DNA of 64,000 nt from Gracilibacillus alcaliphilus (GCF_016909015.1 NZ_JAFBFA010000004.1:62001-126000), one strand, 5' to 3'. Shown: positions 8,283-17,344, counted from the first letter of the stretch. A program made the numbers and translations. Notes: a model not told the origin generated them from the sequence alone.

Positions 8283-8645
8283 CTTTCTCACATCCATCAT
8301 CATAAAATTTTCTGAAACAATTCGTGATATTCTTCACGTAGAATCACCTAGTGATACATAACAAAAATATTAATTCATAATATATGTTAGTCTTTTTTCT
8401 GATAATTTTCAACCCTTGACATGAAAATATCTAAAAATAATCGTTGTATTGATATAAATTCTCAATTAGAGTGAAATAAAAATGACAGATTTGTTAGAAT
8501 TGTGATAAAATAAGAAGCGTTGAGCGCATGTATTGACGAAACAATGAGCGGAACGTTAGCGCAATAACCAGTGGGAACATCAACGAAATACGTAACGACA
8601 TTGTCAGCGCGATATCAGGCGCAGTATTAAGGGGGAAATTAACAA
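8283..8645 (+). promoter_or_regulatory. ndh/yumC divergent intergenic region with a 24-nt degenerate tandem repeat
   Basis: The first 230 bp is A+T-rich and should hold both promoters; none stands out. From 8522 to 8630 the DNA falls into four and a half units of 24 nt (starts at 8522, 8546, 8570, 8594 and 8618), each shaped like RRNGNNAN with a second CG dinucleotide near position 15. It ends 10 bp before the yumC ribosome site GGGGG and would lie in the yumC leader transcript. It is not a continued coding frame. Confidence 0.5.
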
Positions 8646-9629
8646 ATGTCAAAAGAAGTTTATGATATTACTATTATTGGAGCAGGCCCAGTTGGTTTAT
8701 TTACTGCTTTTTACGGTGGATTGCGACAATCTTCTGTCAAAATCATCGAAAGTTTACCACAAATTGGCGGTCAATTAAGTGCCCTATATCCAGAAAAATA
8801 TATTTATGATATAGCAGGTTTTCCCAAGATCAGAGCACAAGAATTAGTTGATAATTTAAAAGCACAGACCGATCTATTCCAACCGGAAATTGTCTTGAAT
8901 CAATCGGTGGAAGAAGTCGAACGCATCGATGCGGAAACATTTCGAATTACTACTTCCACAGAAGAACATTATTCCAAAGTAATCATTATCACTGGTGGTA
9001 ACGGGGCTTTCCAACCTCGAAAACTAACAATCGATCAAGCGGAAGATTATGAAGACAAGAATCTTCATTATTTCGTAGATACAATGGAGAAATTTCGGGA
9101 TCAGCGTGTCGTGTTATTTGGCGGAGGTGACTCTGCGGTTGACTGGGCATTAATGCTTGAACCTATTGCGAAGGAAGTTTCCTTAGTACATCGCCGTGAT
9201 TCCTTTAGGGCTCATGAAGCAAGTGTTGATAATTTGATGAAGTCGAATGTTCAATTACTAACTCCATATGTACCTGAGAATTTGATTGGCGAAGAAGTAG
9301 TCGAACAAGTTCGCTTGAAAGAAGTGAAAGGTGATAAAGAAATTATCCTTGATGTCGATCACGTCCTCGTTAATTATGGTTTTATTTCTTCTTTAGGACC
9401 AATCAAAAACTGGGGGCTTGAAATAGATAAGAATAGTATTGTTGTTAACTCCAAAATGGAAACCAATATTCCAGGAATCTATGCTGCTGGGGATATCTGT
9501 ACGTATCCTGGAAAAGTAAATCTAATTGCTGCCGGGTTTGGTGAAGGACCAACGGCCGTCAACAATGCCAAGGCATACATGGATCCGAAGGCAAGAATTC
9601 AGCCAAAACACTCAACCAGCATGTTTTAA
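8646..9629 (+). CDS. yumC: ferredoxin-NADP+ reductase, thioredoxin-reductase-like
   Basis: A 327-residue flavoprotein of the thioredoxin-reductase-like FNR family (B. subtilis YumC), passing electrons between NADPH and ferredoxin or flavodoxin in the cytoplasm. The FAD motif IIGAGPVGLF is at residues 10-19, and the NADPH motif VVLFGGGDSAVDWA is near 160. The C-terminal GIYAAGDICTYPGK binds FAD. The CxxC active site of true thioredoxin reductases is absent, as expected for FNR. The start ATG follows AAGGGGGA. In B. subtilis it is likewise the neighbour of yumB. Confidence 0.93.
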   Translation: MSKEVYDITIIGAGPVGLFTAFYGGLRQSSVKIIESLPQIGGQLSALYPEKYIYDIAGFPKIRAQELVDNLKAQTDLFQPEIVLNQSVEEVERIDAETFRITTSTEEHYSKVIIITGGNGAFQPRKLTIDQAEDYEDKNLHYFVDTMEKFRDQRVVLFGGGDSAVDWALMLEPIAKEVSLVHRRDSFRAHEASVDNLMKSNVQLLTPYVPENLIGEEVVEQVRLKEVKGDKEIILDVDHVLVNYGFISSLGPIKNWGLEIDKNSIVVNSKMETNIPGIYAAGDICTYPGKVNLIAAGFGEGPTAVNNAKAYMDPKARIQPKHSTSMF

Positions 9630-9710
9630 AAAAAGCGCAGAGGGCTCGGAAGGGACTTGACTATTCTTCAACGAATAGTTATCCATAAGAAAAATTCTAT
9701 AATTTCCAAA

Positions 9711-9760
9711 AAAAGCTAAGGAATCTGCCGAATTATTTGGAGAAATCCTTAGCTTTTTTA
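9711..9760. terminator. bidirectional terminator between yumC and yutM
   Basis: AAAAAAGCTAAGGAATCT pairs with AGAAATCCTTAGCTTTTTT; both flanks are A- or T-rich as needed for convergent genes. Confidence 0.85.
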
Positions 9761-9768
9761 TTATGTTC

Positions 9769-10128
9769 CTAGCAATTTCCGGGAGTACCCTCGCGTTCTT
9801 TTGCTTTGAATGAAGAGCCGCATCCGCAGGATACAATTGCATTCGGGTTATCGATTGTAAACCCTCCACCCATCATATTCTGTTTAAAATCTATCGTAGT
9901 CCCTTGGATTACATCAATATCAAATTTCTGGATCGTTAATGGAATATCATTTGATTCTTCGGTGTGGTCCAATTCTTCATTTACCTCATAATCAAATCCT
10001 AAAGAGTATGATAGCCCGCTACATCCCCCGCCTTTTACACCGAAGCGCAAACGCACATTATCTCTGTCCTCTTCCTTCATCATTTCTTGGATTTGATACT
10101 TCGCATTATCCGTTATATTAATAATCAT
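9769..10128 (-). CDS. yutM: A-type Fe-S carrier / iron-sulfur cluster insertion protein
   Basis: A 119-residue HesB/IscA/ErpA family protein that delivers Fe-S clusters to targets. The three cluster-binding cysteines are visible: one in GGGCSGLSYSLGFD and two in VSCGCGSSF near the C-terminus. The length is normal for the family. The start ATG has AAGGAG eight bases upstream. It works with the SUF machinery encoded at 40-45 kb; the YutI carrier gene is 1.5 kb away. Confidence 0.92.
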   Translation of the reverse strand: MIINITDNAKYQIQEMMKEEDRDNVRLRFGVKGGGCSGLSYSLGFDYEVNEELDHTEESNDIPLTIQKFDIDVIQGTTIDFKQNMMGGGFTIDNPNAIVSCGCGSSFKAKEREGTPGNC

Positions 10129-10202
10129 TGAAAAAACTCCTTTTCCTGATTACTTCTGATTAATCATTTGTATATTAAGTATACAAATTGCTTATTATGA
10201 AT

Positions 10203-11072
10203 TCAATTTTTTTGTTTTTCATTCCAGATAAATATACCTTCTGCTGTTGTTTCAGCTGCACCGCGCATCCAGACACGACCATCCTCAGCCCAAGTAATAA
10301 ATAGGTCGCCGCCAGCTAGATGGACAGTAATTTCTTGCCCTTTGTTAACTTTCTGATTTAAAACAGCTGCAACGACAGCTGCACATGCGCCTGTACCACA
10401 AGCCTGAGTGACACCTGATCCCCTTTCCCAAACTCGAAAATGTAATTCTTGCTGATTAGCTTTTTCAACAAATTCGACGTTCACCCCTTCAGGGAAACGG
10501 GAATCTTTTTCAATAATCGGCCCCAGACTATGCAATGGTGCCTGATGGATATCATCAACAAAAAAGACACCATGCGGATTGCCCATTGATACTGTGGTTA
10601 TCGTCAATTGTTGGTCATCTACCTCAAATGGTTCAGCAACCACGGTTTCACTGTCTTTACCTAACATAGGAATTGCAGATCGCTGTAGCATTGGTGCCCC
10701 CATATCTACTGTCACCTCAGAAACGAATTGGTTGTCACCATGTATCGCTGCCGTCACATTTCCAGCTTTTGTTTCTATAGTAAATTGTTTAGCATGAACA
10801 AGGTGGTGCTCATAAGCATATTTAGCCACACAACGTAATCCATTGCCGCAATTTTTTCCTTCTGAACCGTCTTTATTAAAGATACGCATTCCGACATCTG
10901 CCTGATCAGTTGGATGGATTAAGATCAGCCCATCAGAACCTATCCCTGTATCTTTGTTAGCCACAGCAATTGCCAAATTTGACAACTGCTCTTCCTGCAA
11001 GTTAATCTCAAACATATTAAGAAATATATAACTATTGCCAAGCCCATGCATTTTTGTAAATGGTATATCCAT
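10203..11072 (-). CDS. dapF: diaminopimelate epimerase
   Basis: Converts LL- to meso-diaminopimelate in lysine and peptidoglycan synthesis, in the cytoplasm. Both catalytic cysteines are present: NCGNGLRCVAKY in the N-terminal half and ACGTGACAAVV in the C-terminal half. GNPHGVFFVDD and ERGSGVTQACG are typical. I start at the ATG of MDIPFTKMHGLGNSY because AGAAGG lies about 10 nt upstream; the earlier in-frame ATGs at 11096 and 11093 have no ribosome site. 289 residues, close to the usual length. Confidence 0.95.
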   Translation of the reverse strand: MDIPFTKMHGLGNSYIFLNMFEINLQEEQLSNLAIAVANKDTGIGSDGLILIHPTDQADVGMRIFNKDGSEGKNCGNGLRCVAKYAYEHHLVHAKQFTIETKAGNVTAAIHGDNQFVSEVTVDMGAPMLQRSAIPMLGKDSETVVAEPFEVDDQQLTITTVSMGNPHGVFFVDDIHQAPLHSLGPIIEKDSRFPEGVNVEFVEKANQQELHFRVWERGSGVTQACGTGACAAVVAAVLNQKVNKGQEITVHLAGGDLFITWAEDGRVWMRGAAETTAEGIFIWNEKQKN

Positions 11073-11107
11073 TGCTATCTTACCTTCTTCCATCATGTAC
11101 TTTTTTA

Positions 11108-11359
11108 TTATAATTGGTCGATTAATTCATTATCGATATAATCATTTATATTCTGAAGCAGCTCCTCTGGCGTTTCTGCTTTTATCGGCTGGCTGTTTAC
11201 GATAGCCACATGATACTTGCGGCAAATACCGCAATAACTGGTACAGCCATACTCAACCACATCTACATCCGGATCTTTTAGTAATTGTTGCCGGACACTT
11301 TCTGTACCTCGTGCTAAATTCTTCACACAGAAACCTATTCTTATCCTGATCATTATCAT
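11108..11359 (-). CDS. yuzB: YuzB-family (DUF1450) small protein
   Basis: An 83-residue soluble protein with the DUF1450 pattern: an N-terminal Cys (GFCVKNLA) and the CTSYCGICRKY cluster near residues 39-49, giving four Cys that could bind metal or an Fe-S cluster. The start ATG follows AAAGGTGTG. It sits 35 bp upstream of dapF on the same strand, as in B. subtilis, so the two are probably cotranscribed. Function is unknown. Confidence 0.85.
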   Translation of the reverse strand: MIMIRIRIGFCVKNLARGTESVRQQLLKDPDVDVVEYGCTSYCGICRKYHVAIVNSQPIKAETPEELLQNINDYIDNELIDQL

Positions 11360-11492
11360 ATCACACCTTTAACGGAACAAGCGTTAATTTTGTCTTTACC
11401 CTATTTTTAACACACTTTGATTTACAAATAAATAAATAAAGGCTAAAATAATATAGAGAATATATAGTAATGTAATCAAACCAGATTTATTA

Positions 11493-11550
11493 ATCAAGTG
11501 AGACTTGATGAAAACAAATGCGGCTAATACCTTACCACATTTGTTTCCAG
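11493..11550. repeat. two small palindromes in the yutI leader
   Basis: ATCAAGTGAGACTTGAT at 11493-11509 and a 9-bp inverted repeat, AAACAAATG ... CATTTGTTT, at 11513-11547. The second lies just upstream of the yutI ribosome site and could be an operator or a leader hairpin. Confidence 0.35.
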
Positions 11551-11576
11551 TGTATGGAAAGGAGACTTTATAAAAT

Positions 11577-11807
11577 ATGGATCACCAAACTGAACAAGTT
11601 CAGGAAGTTTTAAATAAATTACGTCCCTTCCTATTACGTGATGGTGGAGACGTTGAATTAGTCGATGTAGAAGACGGTATTGTGCGTCTTCGACTAATGG
11701 GCGCTTGCGGAAATTGCCCAAGCTCTACCATTACCTTAAAAGCAGGAATTGAACGTGCTTTAATGGCAGAGGTGCCTGGTGTAACAGAAATTGAACAAGT
11801 ATTTTAA
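11577..11807 (+). CDS. yutI: NifU-like (Nfu-type) Fe-S carrier
   Basis: A 76-residue protein made only of the Nfu C-terminal domain, which holds a transient 4Fe-4S cluster for transfer to apoproteins. The CxxC motif is in GACGNCPSSTITLK, and the N-terminal LRPFLLRDGGDVELVDV is characteristic. The start ATG has GGAAAGGAG upstream. The gene is monocistronic, ending in a terminator 30 bp downstream. It belongs with yutM and the suf operon functionally. Confidence 0.92.
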   Translation: MDHQTEQVQEVLNKLRPFLLRDGGDVELVDVEDGIVRLRLMGACGNCPSSTITLKAGIERALMAEVPGVTEIEQVF

Positions 11808-11836
11808 AGAAAGCGGAATTTTCTCCGTTAGTAAGG

Positions 11837-11862
11837 CCCCCACCATACAGGTGGGTTTTTTT
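11837..11862 (+). terminator. terminator of yutI
   Basis: CCCACC pairs with GGTGGG around ATACA, followed by seven T. Confidence 0.85.
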
Positions 11863-12035
11863 GTGCCAAGCAACATGTTACGTCAGTAAATTCATTCTTA
11901 TGAATTGGGAGGATGATTCTTTTTCTTCTGTCCATCGAATGGCTCTCATGGACTCAGAAATAACTTTTTCTCTTCTTCTGTCCATAAGATTCCCTCATGG
12001 GGAATGCCCATGTCACAATTTAAAACAAATCAACA

Positions 12036-12084
12036 AACAGCTGTTATACGGCCTCAATCGAACCAAGCCATATAACAGCTGTTT
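12036..12084. terminator. terminator of the hom-thrC-thrB operon
   Basis: AACAGCTGTTATACGGC pairs with GCCATATAACAGCTGTT (one bulge) around a 15-nt loop, placed 4 bp after the thrB stop. It is strong in either orientation. Confidence 0.8.
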
Positions 12085-12087
12085 TAA

Positions 12088-12996
12088 TTATTCTTTGTAT
12101 TCTTTTTGCAATTCTTCTACAAATGAGCCTTTTCTTTCTACCTGGAGCGGAATCCACTGAAAATCAGGATATTCTGCTTGCCATTGGTTTAAGATAGAGA
12201 AGACCTTCTTATCATCCACAACAGCTATCATGGTTGGTCCTGCTCCACTTAAAAAAACACCATACGCCTCTTGTCTCATATAATAGTACAATTCATCATA
12301 ATGAGGGATTAATGATTTACGATAAGGCTGATGGAAATGATCCTTTTCCATCATGGCACCTAATGTATCCCAGTCGCCATTGCAAATGGCTGCTACACTC
12401 ACATTAGCGACACTGCTAGCCTGTACACTGTCTTTGAAACTAAATGTATCTGGCAAAACCGCACGGGCATCCTTCGTTTTTAATTCAAATGAAGGAATAA
12501 CCGCAACAAAAGTAACACCTTGAACCGGTAGTTGACTATAGGTCACTTCGCCGTCATAATGCCCTACAACACAACCGCCAATCAAGGAAGGTGCTACATT
12601 ATCCGGATGGCCTTCAATGTCTGTGGCAATCTGCAATTTATCACGTTCAGTTAACTGTAAATCCAACAATACATTAGCTAATTCGATACCTGCAATAATA
12701 GCCGTCGCACTGCTTCCCAGTCCTCTGGCTAAAGGGATATTGCTTGTCATTTCTACGTGACAAGCAGGGATTTCGTCTGCCTTATTATTTAAAGAAGCTA
12801 CTTTTTCAACAATTTCATAAACTAAGTTATCTTTGCCCGTAGGAATACCAATTAATGATTCCGAAACAGGCGTAAACAGCCACTCTTCAGCTTCTGTAAC
12901 ATGTAACTCCAAATACAAGTTCAATGCCAAACCAATTGAATCAAAACCGGCACCTAAGTTAGAAGTGCTGGAAGGCACTTTAATCATCCAACTCAT
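12088..12996 (-). CDS. thrB: homoserine kinase
   Basis: GHMP-family kinase making O-phosphohomoserine from homoserine and ATP in threonine synthesis. The ATP loop is PLARGLGSSATAIIAG at about residues 91-106; the C-terminal motif GVFLSGAGPTMIAV is present. 302 residues. Its ATG overlaps the thrC stop in an ATGA arrangement, so translation is coupled to thrC. Last gene of the hom-thrC-thrB operon. Confidence 0.95.
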   Translation of the reverse strand: MSWMIKVPSSTSNLGAGFDSIGLALNLYLELHVTEAEEWLFTPVSESLIGIPTGKDNLVYEIVEKVASLNNKADEIPACHVEMTSNIPLARGLGSSATAIIAGIELANVLLDLQLTERDKLQIATDIEGHPDNVAPSLIGGCVVGHYDGEVTYSQLPVQGVTFVAVIPSFELKTKDARAVLPDTFSFKDSVQASSVANVSVAAICNGDWDTLGAMMEKDHFHQPYRKSLIPHYDELYYYMRQEAYGVFLSGAGPTMIAVVDDKKVFSILNQWQAEYPDFQWIPLQVERKGSFVEELQKEYKE

Positions 12997-14054
12997 GCTT
13001 GTACACTACCTAAAATTTCTTTGATAATCACTTCTTCATCATTCGGCAGGACGGTAGGTTTTACTTCGCTATAATCAATAGCTGTGTTCGGATCTTTCAA
13101 ACCATTTCCAGTTAACACGGTTACGACGGTAGATCCTTTCTCTACCTTACCTTCTTCTAATTTCTTAAATAAACCTGCTACCGAAGCACAAGAAGCTGGT
13201 TCTGCAAATACACCTTCTTCTTGAGCAATCCATTTATAGGCTGCAATCATTTGTTCATCTGTGATTTCATCAATTTCCCCGTTAGATTCATCACGGGCAT
13301 TGACAGCTCCTTGCCAGCTGGCAGGGTTACCGATACGGATCGCTGTTCCAACAGTTTCTGGGTTTTCAAATACACGATCGTGTACGATAGCTGCTGCCCC
13401 GCTTGCCTCGAAGCCCATCATTTTTGGTAACCCTGTTTGTTTTTTCTCATTATATTCTTTGAAACCTTTCCAGTATGCGGTAATATTACCCGCATTTCCA
13501 ACTGGAATAAATAAATATTCCGGCGCCTTCCCTAATTCATCACATACTTCAAAGGCTGCTGTTTTTTGACCTTCAATACGATATGGATTCACAGAGTTTA
13601 CTAATGCTACTTTGCCAGTCTCCGCTAATTTACGCACGTAACGAAGTGCATCATCAAAATTCCCCTTGATAGCATATATCTCTGCTCCATACATTACTGC
13701 CTGTGCCAGCTTCCCTTGGGCGATTTTTCCATCAGGAATGACGACAATACATTTAAGCCCTGCTCTAGCCGCAAATGCAGCCGCAGAAGCAGATGTGTTA
13801 CCTGTAGAGGCACAGATAACCGCTTTTGCTCCATCTTCTACTGCCTTTGCCATCGCCATAACCATCCCACGGTCTTTAAAAGACCCTGTTGGATTTAAAC
13901 CGTCAAACTTTGCATATGCGTTGATGCCATATTTTGCAGACAGTTTTTCTAATTTATAGAGTGGTGTATTGCCCTCAAATAATGTTAGTAATGGTGTATT
14001 TTCTTCTACTGGTAAATATTCTTTATACTCTTTTAATAATCCTTGCCAAGCCAT
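12993..14054 (-). CDS. thrC: threonine synthase
   Basis: PLP enzyme of fold type II converting O-phosphohomoserine to threonine. The PLP Lys is in LNPTGSFKDRGMVMA (about residue 60), and the phosphate-binding loop is PVGNAGNITAYWKG. 353 residues, typical of the short Bacillus form. It follows hom after only 3 bp and overlaps thrB by 4 bp. Confidence 0.95.
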   Translation of the reverse strand: MAWQGLLKEYKEYLPVEENTPLLTLFEGNTPLYKLEKLSAKYGINAYAKFDGLNPTGSFKDRGMVMAMAKAVEDGAKAVICASTGNTSASAAAFAARAGLKCIVVIPDGKIAQGKLAQAVMYGAEIYAIKGNFDDALRYVRKLAETGKVALVNSVNPYRIEGQKTAAFEVCDELGKAPEYLFIPVGNAGNITAYWKGFKEYNEKKQTGLPKMMGFEASGAAAIVHDRVFENPETVGTAIRIGNPASWQGAVNARDESNGEIDEITDEQMIAAYKWIAQEEGVFAEPASCASVAGLFKKLEEGKVEKGSTVVTVLTGNGLKDPNTAIDYSEVKPTVLPNDEEVIIKEILGSVQA

Positions 14055-14057
14055 GAA

Positions 14058-15350
14058 TTAATCCTCCCCATCGACGCGGTAACAACTTATAATTTCATTG
14101 ACAACGTCTAGTCCTTTTAGATTTTCTCTGCTATTTATTAATTGCTGCTTACTGATTTTGTGGGTTACCATCACAATTTCAGCCATATTTTCTTTCTCAG
14201 ACGGTAATTGCAGAATCTTTTGGAAGCTTACTTGTTCCTCTGTGAATACGTTAGTGATCTTTTGGAAAGTGCCAGCTTGATCATCCACTTCCATACGGAT
14301 GAAATACTGCATATACTTCTCATCATCTTGTTTCAGCTGTTTTTCAAACTGTGGGATGATATATTCGTTTCCTGTGATACCTAAGCGAATATTCTTCACG
14401 ACATCCATCAGATCGGAAACAACAGCCGTTGCAGTCGGCATACTGCCTGCACCCGGTCCGTAGAACATAGTCTCTCCAACCGCTTCCCCATACACATACA
14501 CTGCATTAAATTCATTTTTCACTTGTGCCAGTGGATGTTCTAACGGCAACAAAGTCGGTTCTACACTTACTTCTACTTTGCCATTATTAATCGATGCAAT
14601 ACCTATCAATTTAATAGTATACCCTAAACTGGACGCGAACGTAATATCTTCTTGAGAGATTGTGCGAATTCCTGATACCTCAACATCTTCTAAAGCAATT
14701 TCCATCTTAAATGCCAGATTTGCTAATAGCACCATTTTACGGGCAGCATCTAAGCCATCAACATCAGAGGTAGGGTCTGCCTCGGCAAAACCTAACTCTT
14801 GCGCTTCTTTTAAGACAGGTTCAAACGGTAAAGATTCATCTGTCATTTTTGTTAAAATGTAGTTGGTCGTTCCATTCACAATTCCCATAATTTTTTGAAT
14901 CCGGTCTGATGCAAGCCCTTCTGTGAGTGAACGGATAATTGGAATACCGCCAGCCACACTTGCATCATATAAAATATCACAATTATTCTCTTTAGCGAGG
15001 CGCAATAATTTTTGGCCGTGAACTGCCATGAGATCCTTATTTGCTGTTACGATATGCTTTTTATTTTGAACCGCCTTTTCTAACAGCAGGTTGGTATCTT
15101 CAATTCCACCCATTACTTCGATAATAATATCAATATTGGGATTGCTCACTAATTCTTCTGCATTATCGGTTAACCATTCTTGTTGGATCACCACATCACG
15201 CTTTTTATCCAAATCGTGAACTAAAATTTTCTCTATTTTAATCTCACAGCCTACCTTGTATTTAATTTCTTCTGCATGGTTTTGTAACAATCTCACAACA
15301 CCAGTTCCAACTGTTCCCAAACCACACAAACCTACACTTATTTGATTCAT
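14058..15350 (-). CDS. hom: homoserine dehydrogenase with ACT domain
   Basis: Reduces aspartate semialdehyde to homoserine with NAD(P)H, the branch point to threonine and methionine. The nucleotide motif GLCGLGTVGTGVV is at residues 7-19; the catalytic core has AGGIPIIRSLTEGLA and GIVNGTTNYILTKM. The C-terminal ACT domain (about 345-425, beginning YFIRMEVDDQAGTFQ) is where threonine feedback usually acts. 430 residues. GGGAGGCG precedes the ATG, and a good sigma-A promoter lies 50 bp upstream. Confidence 0.95.
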   Translation of the reverse strand: MNQISVGLCGLGTVGTGVVRLLQNHAEEIKYKVGCEIKIEKILVHDLDKKRDVVIQQEWLTDNAEELVSNPNIDIIIEVMGGIEDTNLLLEKAVQNKKHIVTANKDLMAVHGQKLLRLAKENNCDILYDASVAGGIPIIRSLTEGLASDRIQKIMGIVNGTTNYILTKMTDESLPFEPVLKEAQELGFAEADPTSDVDGLDAARKMVLLANLAFKMEIALEDVEVSGIRTISQEDITFASSLGYTIKLIGIASINNGKVEVSVEPTLLPLEHPLAQVKNEFNAVYVYGEAVGETMFYGPGAGSMPTATAVVSDLMDVVKNIRLGITGNEYIIPQFEKQLKQDDEKYMQYFIRMEVDDQAGTFQKITNVFTEEQVSFQKILQLPSEKENMAEIVMVTHKISKQQLINSRENLKGLDVVNEIISCYRVDGED

Positions 15351-15404
15351 CTAGACGCCTCCCTTTGTTTGCATAACGAGTACATTTGTTTTTCTATAGT
15401 GGAC

Positions 15405-15433
15405 ATTATACATCTGAATCCCTTCTTAATCAA
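15405..15433 (-). promoter_or_regulatory. sigma-A promoter of hom-thrC-thrB
   Basis: On the minus strand, TTGATT, a 17-bp spacer and a perfect TATAAT. Transcription should begin near 15398, giving a leader of about 48 nt. That is too short for a T-box, so regulation is not by threonyl-tRNA antitermination at this promoter. Confidence 0.75.
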
Positions 15434-15496
15434 GGTACAATCATCTAAAACAGTCAGAAAAATAATTTTCCTTTAGAAGGCGGTGGCATGTTTCAG

Positions 15497-15520
15497 TAAA
15501 AAAATCCCCAAACAGGGGAT
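15497..15520 (-). terminator. terminator of yutH
   Basis: On the minus strand, ATCCCC pairs with GGGGAT around TGTTT, followed by seven T. It isolates yutH from the hom promoter. Confidence 0.85.
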
Positions 15521-15577
15521 AAACTATTTTATCACAGTTCTAATCGTCTGTAAGACTCTCACCTTATCCAAACTTTA

Positions 15578-16540
15578 TCATATCCAATCTAATTGTATAC
15601 TATTTAATTCCCTCTCATCAATCCCTAATTGATAAAAGAATGTTTTTAAATGTCGCTGATAATTTTTTTGGTACTCTATCATTTGTTTGATTGGGGTGGC
15701 AGATTGAGGTGATTGCCGAATTTGATCAACCCAATCAAAGAGATGAATAGGAAAGATTAATCGTGCATATAATAGCTTCCAACCGAAAGGCGACAGCGGC
15801 ATCTCTCCCAGATAAGACCGCAGGAATGAATAGCATTCAGGATCCTGTAATCCTTCCTGTTCAAGCAGAAATGGTCTTAATTTCTCTGCCAAATCACGTA
15901 CACTGTGATCATATATAAAATGATTACAATAAATAAAATCTGCTGTCACTTCGCCGTGATAGCGCCCAAAAGTGATTGTTGGCTGATCTTGCTCGGAAAA
16001 TTGCCGTTCCTGCTCTACACTATTCATATACTGAATAGCGTTCTCAGCAATGCCAACGATATAAGGGAAAAAGTTCACAAACTCTCGAATCATTGAATTG
16101 GTTGGGCGTTGTTGATATAGTTGTTGATATAGAAGTTCATACTGATCTACTTTATTGGCCCAAAGCTGTTTCCATTGCCCATAGTTATTGATCTCACTTG
16201 GTTGATAGGGATAAGTAAATCCTGTTTGCTGAAATCTAGCCAGCATTTGCGCTTCGTCTTGTCTTTCAGATCCTTTGGAAGCAACACATAATATATATTT
16301 ATCTTTACCTACTGAGGTAATCCATTGATTATGTATATTTTGGATGGGACATGCCACGTTTGTCCAGCCATATTGATGATAGTGCGAAGCAATACTATAC
16401 ATTTCTACGGCAGCTTGTTCCGACATTGTTCCAGGTATTATAAAATAATAGGCAGATTGGTCTTGATAAGTAGTGTAAGGTTGTTGTGTCACTTGCTTGA
16501 TCGGAACTCGGATCGGATAATGTAGAAATACAGAATGCAC
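15578..16540 (-). CDS. yutH: spore coat-associated protein YutH
   Basis: A 320-residue protein of the CotS/YutH group, related to aminoglycoside-phosphotransferase-like kinases but without a clear complete catalytic set. TFGRYHGEVTADFIYCNHF and VNFFPYIVGIAENAIQYM match the YutH family. In B. subtilis the protein associates with the spore coat. The start is GTG with GGGGG nine bases upstream. The gene is monocistronic, divergent from yutG, in the same order as in B. subtilis. Confidence 0.85.
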   Translation of the reverse strand: MHSVFLHYPIRVPIKQVTQQPYTTYQDQSAYYFIIPGTMSEQAAVEMYSIASHYHQYGWTNVACPIQNIHNQWITSVGKDKYILCVASKGSERQDEAQMLARFQQTGFTYPYQPSEINNYGQWKQLWANKVDQYELLYQQLYQQRPTNSMIREFVNFFPYIVGIAENAIQYMNSVEQERQFSEQDQPTITFGRYHGEVTADFIYCNHFIYDHSVRDLAEKLRPFLLEQEGLQDPECYSFLRSYLGEMPLSPFGWKLLYARLIFPIHLFDWVDQIRQSPQSATPIKQMIEYQKNYQRHLKTFFYQLGIDERELNSIQLDWI

Positions 16541-16595
16541 TTTTATTTCCCCCTTCGAACAAATATATTAGAATATATGTTAATCAAGGGAAAAT

Positions 16596-17135
16596 ATGAT
16601 GAATACGGGATGTGATTTTATGTCAAATGAACGTAAACAAAGCGAACTCGAAGCAAAAGCAAGAGCCATGTTATTAGAACGTGGTGTAAAACTGAAGGAT
16701 ATCGCAGAATTAGTTTATTACCTGCAAAATAAATACCAGGAAGAACTTACCCTAGAGAGATGCTATGAGAACGTCGACCGTGTTTTGATGAAACGTGAAG
16801 TGCAAAATGCAATTATCACGGGGATTCAAATCGATATGCTGGCAGAACAAAAAAAACTAGACAGCCCCTTACAAGAAATTGTCGAAACAGATGAAAGTTT
16901 ATACGGGATTGATGAAGTTATTGCCTTATCGATTGTGAATGTATATGGTTCGATTGGCTTTACCAATTACGGCTATATTGACAAACAGAAACCTGGAATC
17001 TTGGAAAAATTAAATGACAAAGCCAATGGCTGCCACACATTTTTAGACGACATTGTAGGGGCTATTGCCGCTTCTGCCTCTTCAAGATTAGCACACAGTG
17101 CTGAGCATGATGATGTAACACTTGATGACGAATAA
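16596..17135 (+). CDS. yutG: YutG / phosphatidylglycerophosphatase A-like protein
   Basis: A PgpA-family protein that may dephosphorylate phosphatidylglycerol phosphate. It shows the family's GVKLKDIAELVYYLQ start, VYGSIGFTNYGYIDK and the C-terminal FLDDIVGAIAASASSRLAH. No strong membrane segment is visible, which fits the soluble YutG subgroup. Two starts are possible: 16596 (AAGGGA upstream, used here) or the ATG of MSNERKQSEL at 16620 with a weaker site. In vivo activity is uncertain. Confidence 0.8.
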   Translation: MMNTGCDFMSNERKQSELEAKARAMLLERGVKLKDIAELVYYLQNKYQEELTLERCYENVDRVLMKREVQNAIITGIQIDMLAEQKKLDSPLQEIVETDESLYGIDEVIALSIVNVYGSIGFTNYGYIDKQKPGILEKLNDKANGCHTFLDDIVGAIAASASSRLAHSAEHDDVTLDDE

Positions 17136-17183
17136 AGTAAGGCTCCCATGAGTAAATTTCTTATCCTCTACTGATGGTTAGTG

Positions 17184-17275
17184 AAACTTATCAGGGAGTT
17201 AGTGTCCGTTATCCTTACCTAGTTTCTTACACCTTAGGATGAAGGGGTTACGGACGATTAGCACCGTGATAAAAC
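17184..17275. repeat. imperfect 92-bp palindromic element
   Basis: AACTTATCAGGGAGTTAGTG followed by TCCGTTATCC on the left is mirrored on the right by GGGGTTACGGACGATTAGCA and CCGTGATAAAAC, with the GTCCGT/ACGGAC core exact. It can fold as one long hairpin. It lies between the yutG stop and the following terminator and looks like a dispersed repeat. Confidence 0.55.
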
Positions 17276-17303
17276 GTACACTATAATCCATACAACGCAC
17301 AAC

Positions 17304-17344
17304 AACCGGAAGAACTCTATTTCATTTCTTCCGGTTTATTTTTG
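17304..17344. terminator. bidirectional terminator between yutG and the beta-lactamase-like gene
   Basis: AACCGGAAGA pairs with TCTTCCGGTT, followed by TATTTTT on the plus strand. Confidence 0.8.

Noticed and set aside
11900..12000. Two similar stretches containing TTCTTCTGTCCAT
   Set aside because: Only a short imperfect repeat, too brief and A+T-rich to support a functional claim.
15351..15404. T-box or threonine riboswitch before hom
   Set aside because: The leader from the clear promoter is under 50 nt, too short for a T-box, and no specifier or antiterminator structure is visible.
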